From an uncultured Burkholderiales bacterium (GTDB taxonomy: Bacteria; Pseudomonadota; Gammaproteobacteria; Burkholderiales; Burkholderiaceae_C), in NCBI GenBank assembly GCA_937864005.1, contig CALMIL010000052.1, positions 1-36,371 of the forward strand: 36,371 nt of DNA, given 5' to 3'. The notes under the pieces are model-generated. The model made no database searches, was not told the DNA's origin, and was given only the letters and a program-made list of their open reading frames with translations. The translations under genes and the position numbers were made by a program. Below, in pieces: positions 21,265-29,560 of the stretch (positions are counted from its first letter, which is position 1; every line of letters starts with the position of its first letter).

Positions 21265-21867
21265 TCAGCGACCTCCATCCACACCGCCTGCGCCGCCACC
21301 GGCCTGCGCAGCATCCTGCGGCGCCACCGGCAGGAAGCGGCGGCCCTTGAAATCGAGCTCCGGCACGAGCCGGGCTTCACGCACTTCGTCCAACCGGAAA
21401 TCGAGCACCCGGGCGACCGCTTCATGTGGCGGCGCGGCGGCAGGCTTGCGCGACCTGGGGCGCTCCGCAGGCTCCGGATCGGCGTCGAGCTGCAACTGCC
21501 AGCCGTCCCCGGAGGGATGTGGCAGCAGCGTGCCGCTGTACCGCTTGCGACCCGCGAGCGGCGCCTTCAACGTCAGCGCGATCCGCTCACCCGCAAAACG
21601 CGCGTAGTCGGCCGCCTTTTTCAGCGGCCGGTCCAGCCCGGGCGAGGAAACCTCCAAGCGCTGGTAGCCGCGGTTCTCGACCTCGAGCACATGCTGGAGC
21701 TGGCGCGTGACCTTCTCGCAGTCGTCGACGACGATGAACTCGCCCGCCGGGTCGCCCTGCACACGGTCGATCGTGACGCGCAGCAGCCCGCCCGCGGACA
21801 TCTCGATATCCACGAGTTCATAGCCCAGGCCCCGTACCGTGCCTTCGACGACGCTCTGCCACGTCAT
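21265..21867 (-). CDS. rimP: Ribosome maturation factor RimP
   Basis: The 200-residue protein is required for 30S subunit maturation. The N-terminal alpha/beta domain shows [26 protein letters not shown], and [18 protein letters not shown]. The conserved [29 protein letters not shown] leads into the SH3-like domain. The protein is longer than E. coli RimP (about 150) because of a Pro/Arg/Ala-rich insertion after about residue 140 and a Gly/Ala-rich tail. I choose the ATG at 21867: family members begin MTWQ..., while the in-frame ATG at 22104 would read through a strong terminator. First gene of the rimP-nusA-infB-rbfA-truB-typA operon. Confidence 0.94.
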   Translation of the reverse strand: MTWQSVVEGTVRGLGYELVDIEMSAGGLLRVTIDRVQGDPAGEFIVVDDCEKVTRQLQHVLEVENRGYQRLEVSSPGLDRPLKKAADYARFAGERIALTLKAPLAGRKRYSGTLLPHPSGDGWQLQLDADPEPAERPRSRKPAAAPPHEAVARVLDFRLDEVREARLVPELDFKGRRFLPVAPQDAAQAGGGAGGVDGGR

Positions 21868-21968
21868 TGACTTTTGCCGCCTTCTCCTGCCGATCGTCTG
21901 CCAGACATCGGGCAAGCCCGGCTCACCATGAACCGGACTCGCCTTGCTGCCGCGCGGTTCGCCCGCCC

Positions 21969-21999
21969 AAAAAAAAGTGGGCTGGAAGAATCCGCCCAC
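21969..21999 (-). terminator. Intrinsic terminator in the rimP leader (candidate attenuator)
   Basis: On the minus strand GTGGGC (21999-21994) pairs with GCCCAC (21982-21977). An inner GGA/TCC pairing extends the stem, with a UUCU loop and one bulged base. Eight consecutive U residues follow (21976-21969). This is a textbook intrinsic terminator. It lies about 100 bases before the rimP start and only some 15 bases after the predicted transcription start. It would therefore produce a transcript of about 45 nt unless read through. The downstream GGGCGGGC (21968-21961) can pair with the GCCC of the stem's 3' arm, so a competing structure is possible. Confidence 0.8.
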
Positions 22000-22021
22000 G
22001 CAGCTTTCTTGCGAAAAGCGC

Positions 22022-22050
22022 ATTGTAGCGCTATGTGCGGCACTGCACAA
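22022..22050 (-). promoter_or_regulatory. Predicted sigma70 promoter of the rimP-nusA-infB operon
   Basis: On the minus strand TTGTGC (22050-22045) and TACAAT (22027-22022) are separated by exactly 17 bases. The -10 matches the consensus at five of six positions; the -35 keeps TTG. Transcription would begin near 22015, upstream of rimP and of the leader terminator. No other equally good pair is seen between fabI and rimP. Confidence 0.6.
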
Positions 22051-22195
22051 GACAAAGTCTCTTTCAACGAGATATGTGCCTGGCGAAAGCCAGATGGCGC
22101 CCATCGAGGGGTTGACGGGCAGTCGCCGGCCTCGCGCCCGAGCGCAAGCGGCGATGCGTCATCGCATCCCGATCGCGCGGTTGATCGAGTCGCGC

Positions 22196-22240
22196 CGAGG
22201 CGGCAAACGCCTCGAATCGAGGCGGCCGGCTGCGGCCGGC
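22196..22240. repeat. Cluster of small inverted and direct repeats
   Basis: CGAGGCG (22196-22202) and CGCCTCG (22208-22214) form a stem with the loop GCAAA. The left arm recurs directly as CGAGGCGG at 22218-22225. GCCGGC-TGCG-GCCGGC (22225-22240) makes a second hairpin immediately after. They lie just upstream of the selD remnant. They could be decayed regulatory or mobile sequence; no function is assigned. Confidence 0.4.
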
Positions 22241-22260
22241 GGGCGCCGCATGCACGAATC

Positions 22261-22440
22261 GAGGGCGCCGCGCACCAAGCTGCCGACGATGCCGTGGCCT
22301 CCCAGTTCGACGACGAGCAGGCACTGATCGCGACGACCGACTTCTTCATGCCCATCGTCGACGATCCGTTCGACTTCGGCCGCATCGCGGCGACGAACGC
22401 GATCAGCGACGTCTACGCAATGGGCGGCATGCCGGGCCTT
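22261..22440 (+). pseudogene. selD: Remnant of selD (selenide, water dikinase)
   Basis: One plus-strand frame encodes a stretch closely resembling the N-terminal third of selenophosphate synthetase: [15 protein letters not shown], then [19 protein letters not shown], then [13 protein letters not shown]. In intact SelD these segments bind ATP and metal. The preceding part with the catalytic Cys/Sec-Gly-Cys-Lys motif is absent, and the SelD sequence stops after MGGMPG. Downstream all three frames hold no recognisable SelD and several stops. The frame remains open to 22827 but without family resemblance, and no credible start precedes the fragment. I read this as a decayed gene next to fabI, suggesting a lost selenophosphate pathway or relocation of selD elsewhere. 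Confidence 0.75.
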
Positions 22441-22796
22441 GCGGCACGGCTGTCGAGCTTGCTCCTGCCGGAGACGATCGTGACCGCCACGCCGCCCAGG
22501 GCCAAGCCCCGCTTTCGCTCGGTATCGGCGCCAACGACGCGCAGACCTGAAGCGGCAAGGCCGACTCCGCCGGCGTCCGTTTGCCACGCCGCATCGACGC
22601 CGGCATCGAAGTTCACATCCGCCTGCACCGCGCGGGTGACGGCGCCATGCGCCCGATCGAACCACGCTTGGGCGCGCCGGGGACGTTGCTCGTGCTTGCG
22701 AGTGCAAGTGCGCGGCGTCAAGCGGCGCATTGCCGGCGAACTGCGGGGCGCATGCCAAAATCCGCCAGTTTCGTCTTCAGTCATATCGGAGAAAGC
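22441..22796. other. Gene-free stretch between the selD remnant and fabI
   Basis: About 350 bases in which I recognise no gene on either strand. Short open frames exist on both strands, but they have the composition of random high-GC sequence and match nothing I know. The stretch presumably contains further decayed sequence plus the fabI promoter, though I see no convincing hexamer pair. The last bases include GGAGA, the ribosome-binding site of fabI. Confidence 0.5.
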
Positions 22797-23576
22797 ATGG
22801 GATTCCTGGCCGGGAAGCGACTTCTGATCACGGGTGTACTGTCCAACCGCTCGATCGCCTACGGCATCGCGCGCGCCTGTCATCGTGAGGGCGCCGAGCT
22901 CGCATTCAGCTACCAGGGCGAGCGGTTTCGGGAGCGCATCGAGGGCTTCGCGCGCGAGTTCGGCTCGGAGCTGGCCTTCGACTGCGATGTCTCGGACGAT
23001 GCGCAGATCGCCCGCCTGTTCGAGCAGCTCGGCGCCGCTTGGCCGGAGTTCGACGGCCTGGTGCATGCGATCGGATTCGCGCCGAAGGAGGCGATTTCCG
23101 GCAGCTTCCTCGACGGCCTGTCGCGCGAGGCATTTCGCATCGCGCACGACATTTCGAGCTACAGCTTCCCGGCGCTCGCGAAGGCCGCTGCGCCGCGCCT
23201 GCGCACCGGCAGCGCGCTCCTCACATTGAGCTACCTCGGCAGCGTGCGCAGCGTCCCCCACTACAACACGATGGGTCTGGCCAAGGCATCGCTCGAAGCG
23301 AGCGTGCGCTACCTTGCGGTGAGCCTGGGCGAGCGCGGCGTGCGCGTGAACGGCATTTCGGCCGGCCCGATCAAGACGCTCGCGGCAACCGGCATCAAGG
23401 ATTTCGGCCGCATCCTCGATATCGTCGAGCGCAATGCCCCGCTGCGCCGCAACGTCACGATCGATGACGTCGGCAACGTCGCCGCATTTCTGCTGTCCGA
23501 CCTCGCCGCCGGCGTGACGGCCGAGATCACCTACGTCGACGGCGGCTTCAGCCAGGTGATGGGCGGCGCCAACTGA
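22797..23576 (+). CDS. fabI: Enoyl-[acyl-carrier-protein] reductase (NADH) FabI
   Basis: The 259-residue short-chain dehydrogenase catalyses the last reduction of each fatty-acid elongation cycle. It has the FabI-specific nucleotide-binding [15 protein letters not shown] (11-25). The active site is at the same numbering as E. coli FabI: Tyr146 (LSYLG), Tyr156 and Lys163 (YNTMGLAK). Later [16 protein letters not shown] and the C-terminal [10 protein letters not shown] are canonical. I choose the ATG at 22797 because GGAGA stands five bases upstream and MGFLAGKR is the family opening. It is transcribed away from the rimP operon and ends before the hairpin shared with the tRNA genes. This enzyme class is the triclosan target. 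Confidence 0.96.
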   Translation: MGFLAGKRLLITGVLSNRSIAYGIARACHREGAELAFSYQGERFRERIEGFAREFGSELAFDCDVSDDAQIARLFEQLGAAWPEFDGLVHAIGFAPKEAISGSFLDGLSREAFRIAHDISSYSFPALAKAAAPRLRTGSALLTLSYLGSVRSVPHYNTMGLAKASLEASVRYLAVSLGERGVRVNGISAGPIKTLAATGIKDFGRILDIVERNAPLRRNVTIDDVGNVAAFLLSDLAAGVTAEITYVDGGFSQVMGGAN

Positions 23577-23608
23577 GTCTCGGCTTCTCCGAGCGCGCAG
23601 CACAAAGA

Positions 23609-23645
23609 AAAGCCCGCTGCAGGTCATTGATCTGCAGCGGGCTTT
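23609..23645. terminator. Bidirectional terminator between fabI and the tRNA genes
   Basis: AAAGCCCGCTGCAG (23609-23622) and CTGCAGCGGGCTTT (23632-23645) form a perfect 14-base-pair stem with a 9-base loop. On the minus strand it begins four bases after the tRNA-Glu CCA end and gives UUUUCUUU. On the plus strand it stands 32 bases after the fabI stop with UUU. It probably ends both convergent transcripts. Confidence 0.85.
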
Positions 23646-23649
23646 CGAC

Positions 23650-23725
23650 TGGCGTCCCCTAGGGGATTCGAACCCCTGTAATCACCGTGAAAGGGTGGTG
23701 TCCTAGGCCTCTAGACGAAGGGGAC
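23650..23725 (-). tRNA. tRNA-Glu (anticodon TTC)
   Basis: Read on the minus strand, the 76-base gene begins GTCCCCTTCGTCTAGAGG and folds into a full cloverleaf. The 7-base acceptor stem GTCCCCT pairs with AGGGGAC. The anticodon loop CTTTCAC carries TTC, the T-arm holds GGTTCGAATCC, and CCA is encoded. It is cotranscribed behind tRNA-Ala and near gltX, which charges this tRNA. Confidence 0.97.
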
Positions 23726-23771
23726 CTGGAAATCTCCGCTCGACCTGAACAGCGTCGAACCGGCGCAACGG

Positions 23772-23847
<76 letters not shown>

Positions 23848-23898
23848 CGCGCTGCGTCGGCCCCGGCTCGCGCCACATGCCGTTCAAGCGAAGGTGGA

Positions 23899-23928
23899 AT
23901 TATAGCCAGCGATTCAGGCCCCCCGCAA
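23899..23928 (-). promoter_or_regulatory. Predicted promoter of the tRNA-Ala/tRNA-Glu transcript
   Basis: On the minus strand a perfect TATAAT (23904-23899) is preceded, with an 18-base spacer, by TTGCGG (23928-23923). Transcription would begin near 23892, about 45 bases before tRNA-Ala. The -35 and most of the spacer lie within the last codons of gltX, whose stop is at 23914-23916. Confidence 0.6.
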
Positions 23929-25317
23929 TCGCGCGAGCACGACGTCCCTTGCGAACAACGCGAGCACGGCGTCGAGCGAAGGCGTCTGCGCCCGGCCGCA
24001 GACCAGCACGCGCACCGCCATCGCGAGCTGCGGCATCTTGAGCTTGTGCGCGGCCAGCGTTTCCTTGACACATTGCTGGATCGCCTCGCGGCTCCACTCG
24101 GCATCGACCAGCGCGTCGCACAAGGTCTGGATCGCCGGGCGCACGAGCGGCGTCAGATGGGCGTCGAGATCGGCGCTCGACGGCGCGACCGGTGCGAAGT
24201 ACATCACCAGCCAATCGGCGATCTCGGCCGTCGTCGAACAGCGGTCCTTGAAGAGCTCGATCGCCTGCTCGAGGTGCGCATTCGTCTCGGTCTCGATGCC
24301 GCGCCGGTGCAGCTGCTCGACGACCAGCGGCGCGAGCACCGCATCCGCGGTCAACTTGATATGTTGCGCATTGACCCAGCGCAGCTTGACCTCATCGAAC
24401 TGTCCGGCGCTTTTTCCGAGGTGGTCGAGGTTGAACCACTGCAGCAACTGCTCGCGCGAGAAGATCTCGTCGTCGCCGTGGCTCCAGCCCAGGCGGGCGA
24501 GGTAGTTCACGACGGCGTCGGCCAGAAAGCCCTCGTCGCGATACTGCGTCACGGGCTTGGCGCCGTGGCGCTTGCTCATCTTCTCGCCCCGCTCGTCGAG
24601 CACCGTCGGCAGATGCGCATAGACCGGCGGCTCGGCGCCCAGGGCGCGCAGGATGTTGATCTGGCGCGGCGTATTGTTGACGTGATCGTCGCCGCGGATC
24701 ACGTGCGTGATCGCCATGTCGATATCGTCGACGACGACGCAGAAGTTGTAGGTCGGCGTGCCGTCGGGCCGCGCGATGACGAGATCGTCGAGTTCGTCGT
24801 TGCTGATCTCGATGCGCCCCTTGACCTTGTCGTCCCACGCGACGACACCGCCTACGGGATTGCGAAAGCGCAGCACCGGGTTCACGCCCTGCGGCACCGG
24901 CGGCAGCGTCTTCCCCGGCTCGGGGCGCCACGTGCCGTCGTAGCGGGGCTTGGCTTTGGCCGCGAGCTGGCGCTCGCGCAGCGCATCCAACTCGGCGCTC
25001 GACATGTAGCACCGATAGGCGCTGCCCTGCTCCTGCATCTGCGCGAGCACTGCCTTGTAGCGGTCCATGCGCTGCATCTGGTAGTAAGGCCCCTCGTCGC
25101 AGTCGAGACCGAGCCAGCGCATGCTCTCGAGGATCACCTGCACGGCCGCTTCGGACGACCGCTCGAGATCGGTATCCTCGATGCGCAGGATGAACGCGCC
25201 GCCATTGGCGCGCGCGAACGCCCACGGGTAGAGCGCCGAACGGATATTGCCGAGGTGGATGAAACCGGTCGGCGACGGCGCAAAGCGGGTTCGGACGCGG
25301 CTGTCGTGTGGGCTCAT
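23914..25317 (-). CDS. gltX: Glutamate--tRNA ligase
   Basis: The 467-residue class I aminoacyl-tRNA synthetase charges tRNA-Glu. The HIGH-type motif is [11 protein letters not shown] (His21 to Asn24), and the second signature KMSKR is at 246-250. [10 protein letters not shown] and [14 protein letters not shown] are further hallmarks of the discriminating bacterial enzyme. The C-terminal helical anticodon-binding part fills the remainder. Length fits E. coli GltX (471). The start ATG overlaps the metZ stop by 4 bases (25314-25317). The tRNA-Glu gene sits directly downstream. Confidence 0.97.
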   Translation of the reverse strand: MSPHDSRVRTRFAPSPTGFIHLGNIRSALYPWAFARANGGAFILRIEDTDLERSSEAAVQVILESMRWLGLDCDEGPYYQMQRMDRYKAVLAQMQEQGSAYRCYMSSAELDALRERQLAAKAKPRYDGTWRPEPGKTLPPVPQGVNPVLRFRNPVGGVVAWDDKVKGRIEISNDELDDLVIARPDGTPTYNFCVVVDDIDMAITHVIRGDDHVNNTPRQINILRALGAEPPVYAHLPTVLDERGEKMSKRHGAKPVTQYRDEGFLADAVVNYLARLGWSHGDDEIFSREQLLQWFNLDHLGKSAGQFDEVKLRWVNAQHIKLTADAVLAPLVVEQLHRRGIETETNAHLEQAIELFKDRCSTTAEIADWLVMYFAPVAPSSADLDAHLTPLVRPAIQTLCDALVDAEWSREAIQQCVKETLAAHKLKMPQLAMAVRVLVCGRAQTPSLDAVLALFARDVVLARLRGA

Positions 25318-26558
25318 GGCGCGAGGGACGCGAGTCCGCGTTGCAGATCGGCCTGCAGATCAAGAACATCTTCGAGCCCGACGGCGAGCCGGATCATGCC
25401 CTGCGTGATCCCGGCTGCCTGGCGCTGCGCCTCGCTCAGTCGGCCGTGCGACGTGCTCGCCGGGTGCGTGATGCTCGTCTTCGTATCGCCGAGGTTGGCG
25501 GTGATCGAGCACAGGTGCGTGCTGTCGATGACGTGGAACGCGTTGCGCCGCGCAGTCTGCGCGCCGCCCTGCGCCGCGCCGCGGACGACGAACGAGACGA
25601 CCGCGCCGCCGCAGCCCGACTGCTGCGCCATCGCAAGCTCATGCTGCGGATGCGACGCGAGCCCGGGGTAGAAGACGCGCTCGACGCTTTCGTGTTCCTC
25701 CAGCCAGCGCGCGAGCTGCAGCGCGCGCTCGGATTGCGCGCGCATGCGGATCGCGAGCGTCTCGAGTCCCTTGAGGACGACCCAGGCGCTGAACGGCGAC
25801 ATCGTGATGCCGGTGCTTCGCATCACCGGGACGAGCCTGCCTTCGATCAGCGCCTCGGAGCCGCAGACCGCGCCCGCGATCACGCGGCCCTGGCCGTCGA
25901 GATATTTGGTGCCGGAGTGGATCACGAAGTCGGCGCCGAAGTCGATCGGCCTTTGCAGCGCCGGCGTGCAAAAGCAGTTGTCGACGGCGAACAAGGCGCC
26001 GCATTCGCGCGCGACCTTCGACAACGCGCGCAGGTCGCACACCTCGGTGAGCGGGTTGCTCGGCGTCTCGGCAAAGAGCAGCTTGGTCTCGGGCCGGATC
26101 GCCTTGCGCCAGGCATCGACATCGGTCTGCGACACGAAGCTCGTCGCGATGCCGAATTTCGCGAACTCGCGCGCGAAGAGCATGATCGTCGAGCCGAACA
26201 GGCTTTGCGAGCAGACGACGTGGTCGCCAGCCGCGAGCAGGCTCAAGCCGAGCAGCGTGATCGCGCCCATGCCGCTGGCCGTCGCGACGCACGACTGCAT
26301 GCCCTCCATCGCCGCGAGCCGGCGCTCGAGCATCATCACCGTCGGGTTCGAGAAGCGCGAATAGACGAACGCCTCCTCCTCGTTGGCAAAGCGCGCCGCC
26401 GCCGTGGCCGCGTCGGGGTGGACGAAGCTGCTCGTCAGGAAGAGCGCCTCGGAATTCTCGCCCCACTGGCTGCGCGGCAGCCCCGATCGCACCGCGACCG
26501 TATCGGGCCGCACGTCGTGCGGCAGTTCCACGCGGGGCAGCTTCTTGTCCGTCATCAC
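25314..26558 (-). CDS. metZ: O-succinylhomoserine sulfhydrylase
   Basis: The 414-residue PLP enzyme of the Cys/Met metabolism family makes homocysteine directly from O-succinylhomoserine and sulfide. The PLP lysine is Lys218 in [34 protein letters not shown] and SGMGAITL form the cofactor phosphate site, and [10 protein letters not shown] is conserved across the family. The opening with [23 protein letters not shown] is characteristic of MetZ rather than MetB or MetC. It overlaps both neighbours, purF and gltX, by 4 bases. The purF-metZ order is typical of betaproteobacteria and pseudomonads. Confidence 0.94.
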   Translation of the reverse strand: MMTDKKLPRVELPHDVRPDTVAVRSGLPRSQWGENSEALFLTSSFVHPDAATAAARFANEEEAFVYSRFSNPTVMMLERRLAAMEGMQSCVATASGMGAITLLGLSLLAAGDHVVCSQSLFGSTIMLFAREFAKFGIATSFVSQTDVDAWRKAIRPETKLLFAETPSNPLTEVCDLRALSKVARECGALFAVDNCFCTPALQRPIDFGADFVIHSGTKYLDGQGRVIAGAVCGSEALIEGRLVPVMRSTGITMSPFSAWVVLKGLETLAIRMRAQSERALQLARWLEEHESVERVFYPGLASHPQHELAMAQQSGCGGAVVSFVVRGAAQGGAQTARRNAFHVIDSTHLCSITANLGDTKTSITHPASTSHGRLSEAQRQAAGITQGMIRLAVGLEDVLDLQADLQRGLASLAP

Positions 26559-28075
26559 ACCTTCTCCGCCGCGCGGCGCGCTTCACGGCGCGGCGGCTCG
26601 TCCTCATCGTCGTCGGCGCCGCCGGTGCGGCCCATCGCCATCGCGTCGAACTCGGCGTCCGAGATCGCGCCGGTCACATAGTGGCCATCGAAGCACGACG
26701 CCTCGAAGCCGTCGAGCTTCGGATTGAGCGCGGCGACGACCTTCTTCATCGCGCCCACGTCCTGATAGACGAGCGCATCGGCGCCGATGAACTGGCGGAT
26801 CTCCTCGGCCGTGCGGTCGTGCGCGATCAGTTCGCCCTTCGTCGGCATGTCGATGCCGTAGACGTTCGGAAAGCGCACCGGCGGCGCGGCGCTCGCCATG
26901 TAGACCTTCTTCGCGCCCGCTTCGCGCGCCATCTGCACGATCTCCTTGCTCGTCGTTCCGCGCACGATCGAATCGTCGACCAGCAGCACGTTGCGGCCCG
27001 TGAACTCGGTGGCGATGGCGTTCAGTTTCTGGCGCACCGATTTCTTGCGCAGGCCCTGCCCCGGCATGATGAAGGTGCGGCCGACGTAGCGATTCTTGAC
27101 GAAGCCTTCGCGATACGGCTTGCCGATTCGCTGCGCCAGCTGCATCGCCGAGGGGCGGCTCGACTCGGGGATCGGGATCACGACGTCGATCGCGCTTGGC
27201 GGCATGGTCGAGATCACGCGCTGAGCAAGCGTCTCGCCGAGGTTGAGCCGGGCCTGATAGACCGATACGCCGTCCATCACCGAATCGGGCCGGGCCAGAT
27301 AGACATACTCGAACATGCACGGATTCAAGGTCGGGTGCGCGGCGCACTGGCGGGCCAGAACGCGGCCGTCGAGGTCGATGAAGATCGCCTCGCCGGGCGC
27401 GACGTCGCGCAGCAGCCTGTGCCCCGTGCCTTCGAGCGCGACCGACTCGCTCGCGACCATCAGCTCGCGCCCCGACGCGCCATCGCTTTCGCCGAAGCAA
27501 AGGGGCCGGATGCCGAACGGATCGCGAAATGCAAGCAGTCCGTGGCCGGCGATCAAGGCGATCGCCGCATACGCACCGCGTACCCGCTTGTGCAGCGCGC
27601 CGACCGCGTCGAAGACGGCGTCCGGCGTCAACGGCCGGTCGCGCGCGGCGACTTCGAGCTCCCTCGCCAGCACGTTGATCAGAACCTCGGAGTCGCTTTC
27701 GGTATTGATGTGGCGGCGGTCGACGGCGATCAACTCCTGCCTGAGCGCCTGCGCATTGATCAGGTTGCCGTTGTGGACGAGCACGATGCCGAACGGTGCA
27801 TTGACATAGAAGGGCTGCGCCTCCTCCTCGCTGTCGGCGTTGCCCGCCGTCGGATAGCGCACATGCCCGAGCCCGACGACCCCTGGCAGGCCGCGCATGT
27901 TTCGCGTCCGGAATACATCGCGCACCATGCCGCGGGCCTTGTGCATGTAGCACTTGTTGCCCTGCATCGTGACGATCCCGGCCGCATCCTGCCCGCGGTG
28001 CTGCAACAGCAGCAGCGCGTCGTAGAGCAACTGGTTGACGGGCGCGTTCGATATCACACCGACGATGCCGCACAT
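26555..28075 (-). CDS. purF: Amidophosphoribosyltransferase
   Basis: The 506-residue enzyme carries out the committed step of purine synthesis: PRPP plus glutamine to phosphoribosylamine. It begins MCGIVGVIS with no propeptide, so Cys2 becomes the N-terminal nucleophile of the glutamine amidohydrolase domain (about 2-235). The phosphoribosyltransferase domain carries the PRPP loop NVLLVDDSIVRGTTS. YREGFVKNRYVGRTFI is also conserved. The C terminus has an acidic DDDEDE stretch. The stop overlaps the metZ start by 4 bases; cvpA lies 25 bases upstream. Confidence 0.97.
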   Translation of the reverse strand: MCGIVGVISNAPVNQLLYDALLLLQHRGQDAAGIVTMQGNKCYMHKARGMVRDVFRTRNMRGLPGVVGLGHVRYPTAGNADSEEEAQPFYVNAPFGIVLVHNGNLINAQALRQELIAVDRRHINTESDSEVLINVLARELEVAARDRPLTPDAVFDAVGALHKRVRGAYAAIALIAGHGLLAFRDPFGIRPLCFGESDGASGRELMVASESVALEGTGHRLLRDVAPGEAIFIDLDGRVLARQCAAHPTLNPCMFEYVYLARPDSVMDGVSVYQARLNLGETLAQRVISTMPPSAIDVVIPIPESSRPSAMQLAQRIGKPYREGFVKNRYVGRTFIMPGQGLRKKSVRQKLNAIATEFTGRNVLLVDDSIVRGTTSKEIVQMAREAGAKKVYMASAAPPVRFPNVYGIDMPTKGELIAHDRTAEEIRQFIGADALVYQDVGAMKKVVAALNPKLDGFEASCFDGHYVTGAISDAEFDAMAMGRTGGADDDEDEPPRREARRAAEKV

Positions 28076-28100
28076 GATGAATGTCCTTCAGATCAAGCCG

Positions 28101-28646
28101 TCAGACCGTGGCCGGCAGATGCCGGGCGAGCCCCTGCGGCAGCAGCGGATGGATCTCTTCGAGCGCCTGATTCAACCATGGCGCCATCCGCGAGCGCTGC
28201 CAGGCGTGCGATGTCTCGAGCGGCGTCACGCCAACCACGATCGCCACCAGCAACAGCACGACGACGCCGCGCGCCAGGCCGAACCCCGCTCCGAGCACCC
28301 GATCCGGCAGCCGCAGCGGCGTCGCATGCAGCATCAACCGCATGAGCCGCGCCGCCAGGCCCCAGACTATCAAGATCGCGAGGAAGGCGCATCCAAAGGC
28401 GATGATGTCCTTCAGCGCCGCGCTTTCGCTCGCCAGCGGCACGTGCGGTGCGAGCATCGGCGCGATCCAGAAGGCGCCGAAGAACGCGACCGCCCAGCCG
28501 AGCAACGACACCAGTTCGAACACCAGGCCGCGCACGACGCCGACCAGCACCGACAGGACCAGCCACGCGATCATTGCCAGGTCGGGGCCGTTGAGCGCCA
28601 CGCCGTTGATATTCGCCCAGTCCATGCGCCGCAGGCGGACACTCAC
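28101..28646 (-). CDS. cvpA: CvpA family inner-membrane protein
   Basis: The 181-residue membrane protein has four hydrophobic helices, the first around MIAWLVLSVLVGVVRGLVFE. In E. coli CvpA is needed for colicin V production and helps tolerance of bile salts; its molecular role is unsettled. Location next to purF is conserved across proteobacteria. I give the GTG start at 28646, which forms a GTGA overlap with the preceding gene, like other junctions here. An ATG at 28625 (MDWANING) is an equally reasonable start; neither has a clear ribosome-binding site. Confidence 0.88.
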   Translation of the reverse strand: MSVRLRRMDWANINGVALNGPDLAMIAWLVLSVLVGVVRGLVFELVSLLGWAVAFFGAFWIAPMLAPHVPLASESAALKDIIAFGCAFLAILIVWGLAARLMRLMLHATPLRLPDRVLGAGFGLARGVVVLLLVAIVVGVTPLETSHAWQRSRMAPWLNQALEEIHPLLPQGLARHLPATV

Positions 28647-29419
28647 AAGGCAAGGATGACGGTCGGCAGGTCGGCAGCCTTGATGCGTGCCGCAGCGCGC
28701 TCGGCCTCGGCGCGCGTCGCGAACGGCCCGACGCGCACTCGGGTGCGTTCGCCGGCCGAAGTCTGCGCCACCTGGGTATAGGTGGTGAGCCCGAGCCGCT
28801 CGACCTTGGCGCGCGTCGACTTGACGGCTGCCGGGTCGGTGAACGCGCCGACCTGAACGACGAACCGTGCCGCCCCGGCGGCCGACGGCGGCGCATCGGC
28901 GGCGGCGACCGGCTTGCCTTCGAGCAATGCCTTCGCGCGAGCCGCATCGGCCTGCGCGGCGCTGACGTCCCTGGCGGCGGCGGCCGGGGGCGCGGCGGCG
29001 GGTTGCTTGACGAGCGCCTCGTCTTTCGCGGCGGCAGCCTTCGAAGCGGGCAACGCGGCAGCCGGCGCACTCGCCGGCGGCGGCTCGACCTCGCGCCCTG
29101 CGTCGGCGGCAGTCTCGTCGATCACGCTCTCGTGCGCCGGCACGGGCCTGGGTGCCGGCTTCGAGTTGGCCTGCGCAACCGGCGGCGCCTGCGGCGTCGG
29201 CGCCACTTCGCCTTCCATGGCCTGGATCTGGATCGGCACGTCAACCGGAAGCGGCCGCGGCTCGCTCTCGAACAACAGCGGAAAGCCGATGATTCCCGCC
29301 GCCACCAGCACCGCGGCGCCGATCAAGCGCTGGCGAGCGCGCGTGCGCGCCAGCAGGACACTGTCGGCGCCTTCGGCGGCGGCGGGCTTCTTGCGCTTGA
29401 ATGCGGACAGCAGGTCCAT
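28643..29419 (-). CDS. SPOR-domain protein (DedD-like)
   Basis: The 258-residue single-pass inner-membrane protein consists of a short basic cytoplasmic N terminus (MDLLSAFKRKK), one membrane helix (LIGAAVLVAAGIIGFPLLF, about 33-51), and a long Pro/Ala-rich periplasmic linker. A C-terminal SPOR domain of about 75 residues follows, starting RFVVQVGAF and including GERTRVRVGPFATRAEAERA. SPOR domains bind denuded peptidoglycan at the division septum. The position between folC and cvpA is that of DedD. I choose the ATG at 29419 on homology; an in-frame ATG at 29551 would overlap folC and add unrelated residues. Confidence 0.88.
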   Translation of the reverse strand: MDLLSAFKRKKPAAAEGADSVLLARTRARQRLIGAAVLVAAGIIGFPLLFESEPRPLPVDVPIQIQAMEGEVAPTPQAPPVAQANSKPAPRPVPAHESVIDETAADAGREVEPPPASAPAAALPASKAAAAKDEALVKQPAAAPPAAAARDVSAAQADAARAKALLEGKPVAAADAPPSAAGAARFVVQVGAFTDPAAVKSTRAKVERLGLTTYTQVAQTSAGERTRVRVGPFATRAEAERAAARIKAADLPTVILAL

Positions 29420-29560
29420 CAGGAGCGGCACGGGAGAAATGACAACACGACAGTGAACCGCAGACCGGCCGGCGCTGGCACGAGGCAGATGAATCGAATT
29501 GGTGGGGCCAGCACGCACGCGGGCGGTCTCGCCATCCGGCCCGGCCGCCACGCCAGAGGT

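Noticed and set aside
22159..22758. Minus-strand frame in the fabI-rimP gap as a small gene
   Set aside because: Arg-rich random composition, partly antisense to the selD remnant, with no ribosome-binding site or family resemblance.
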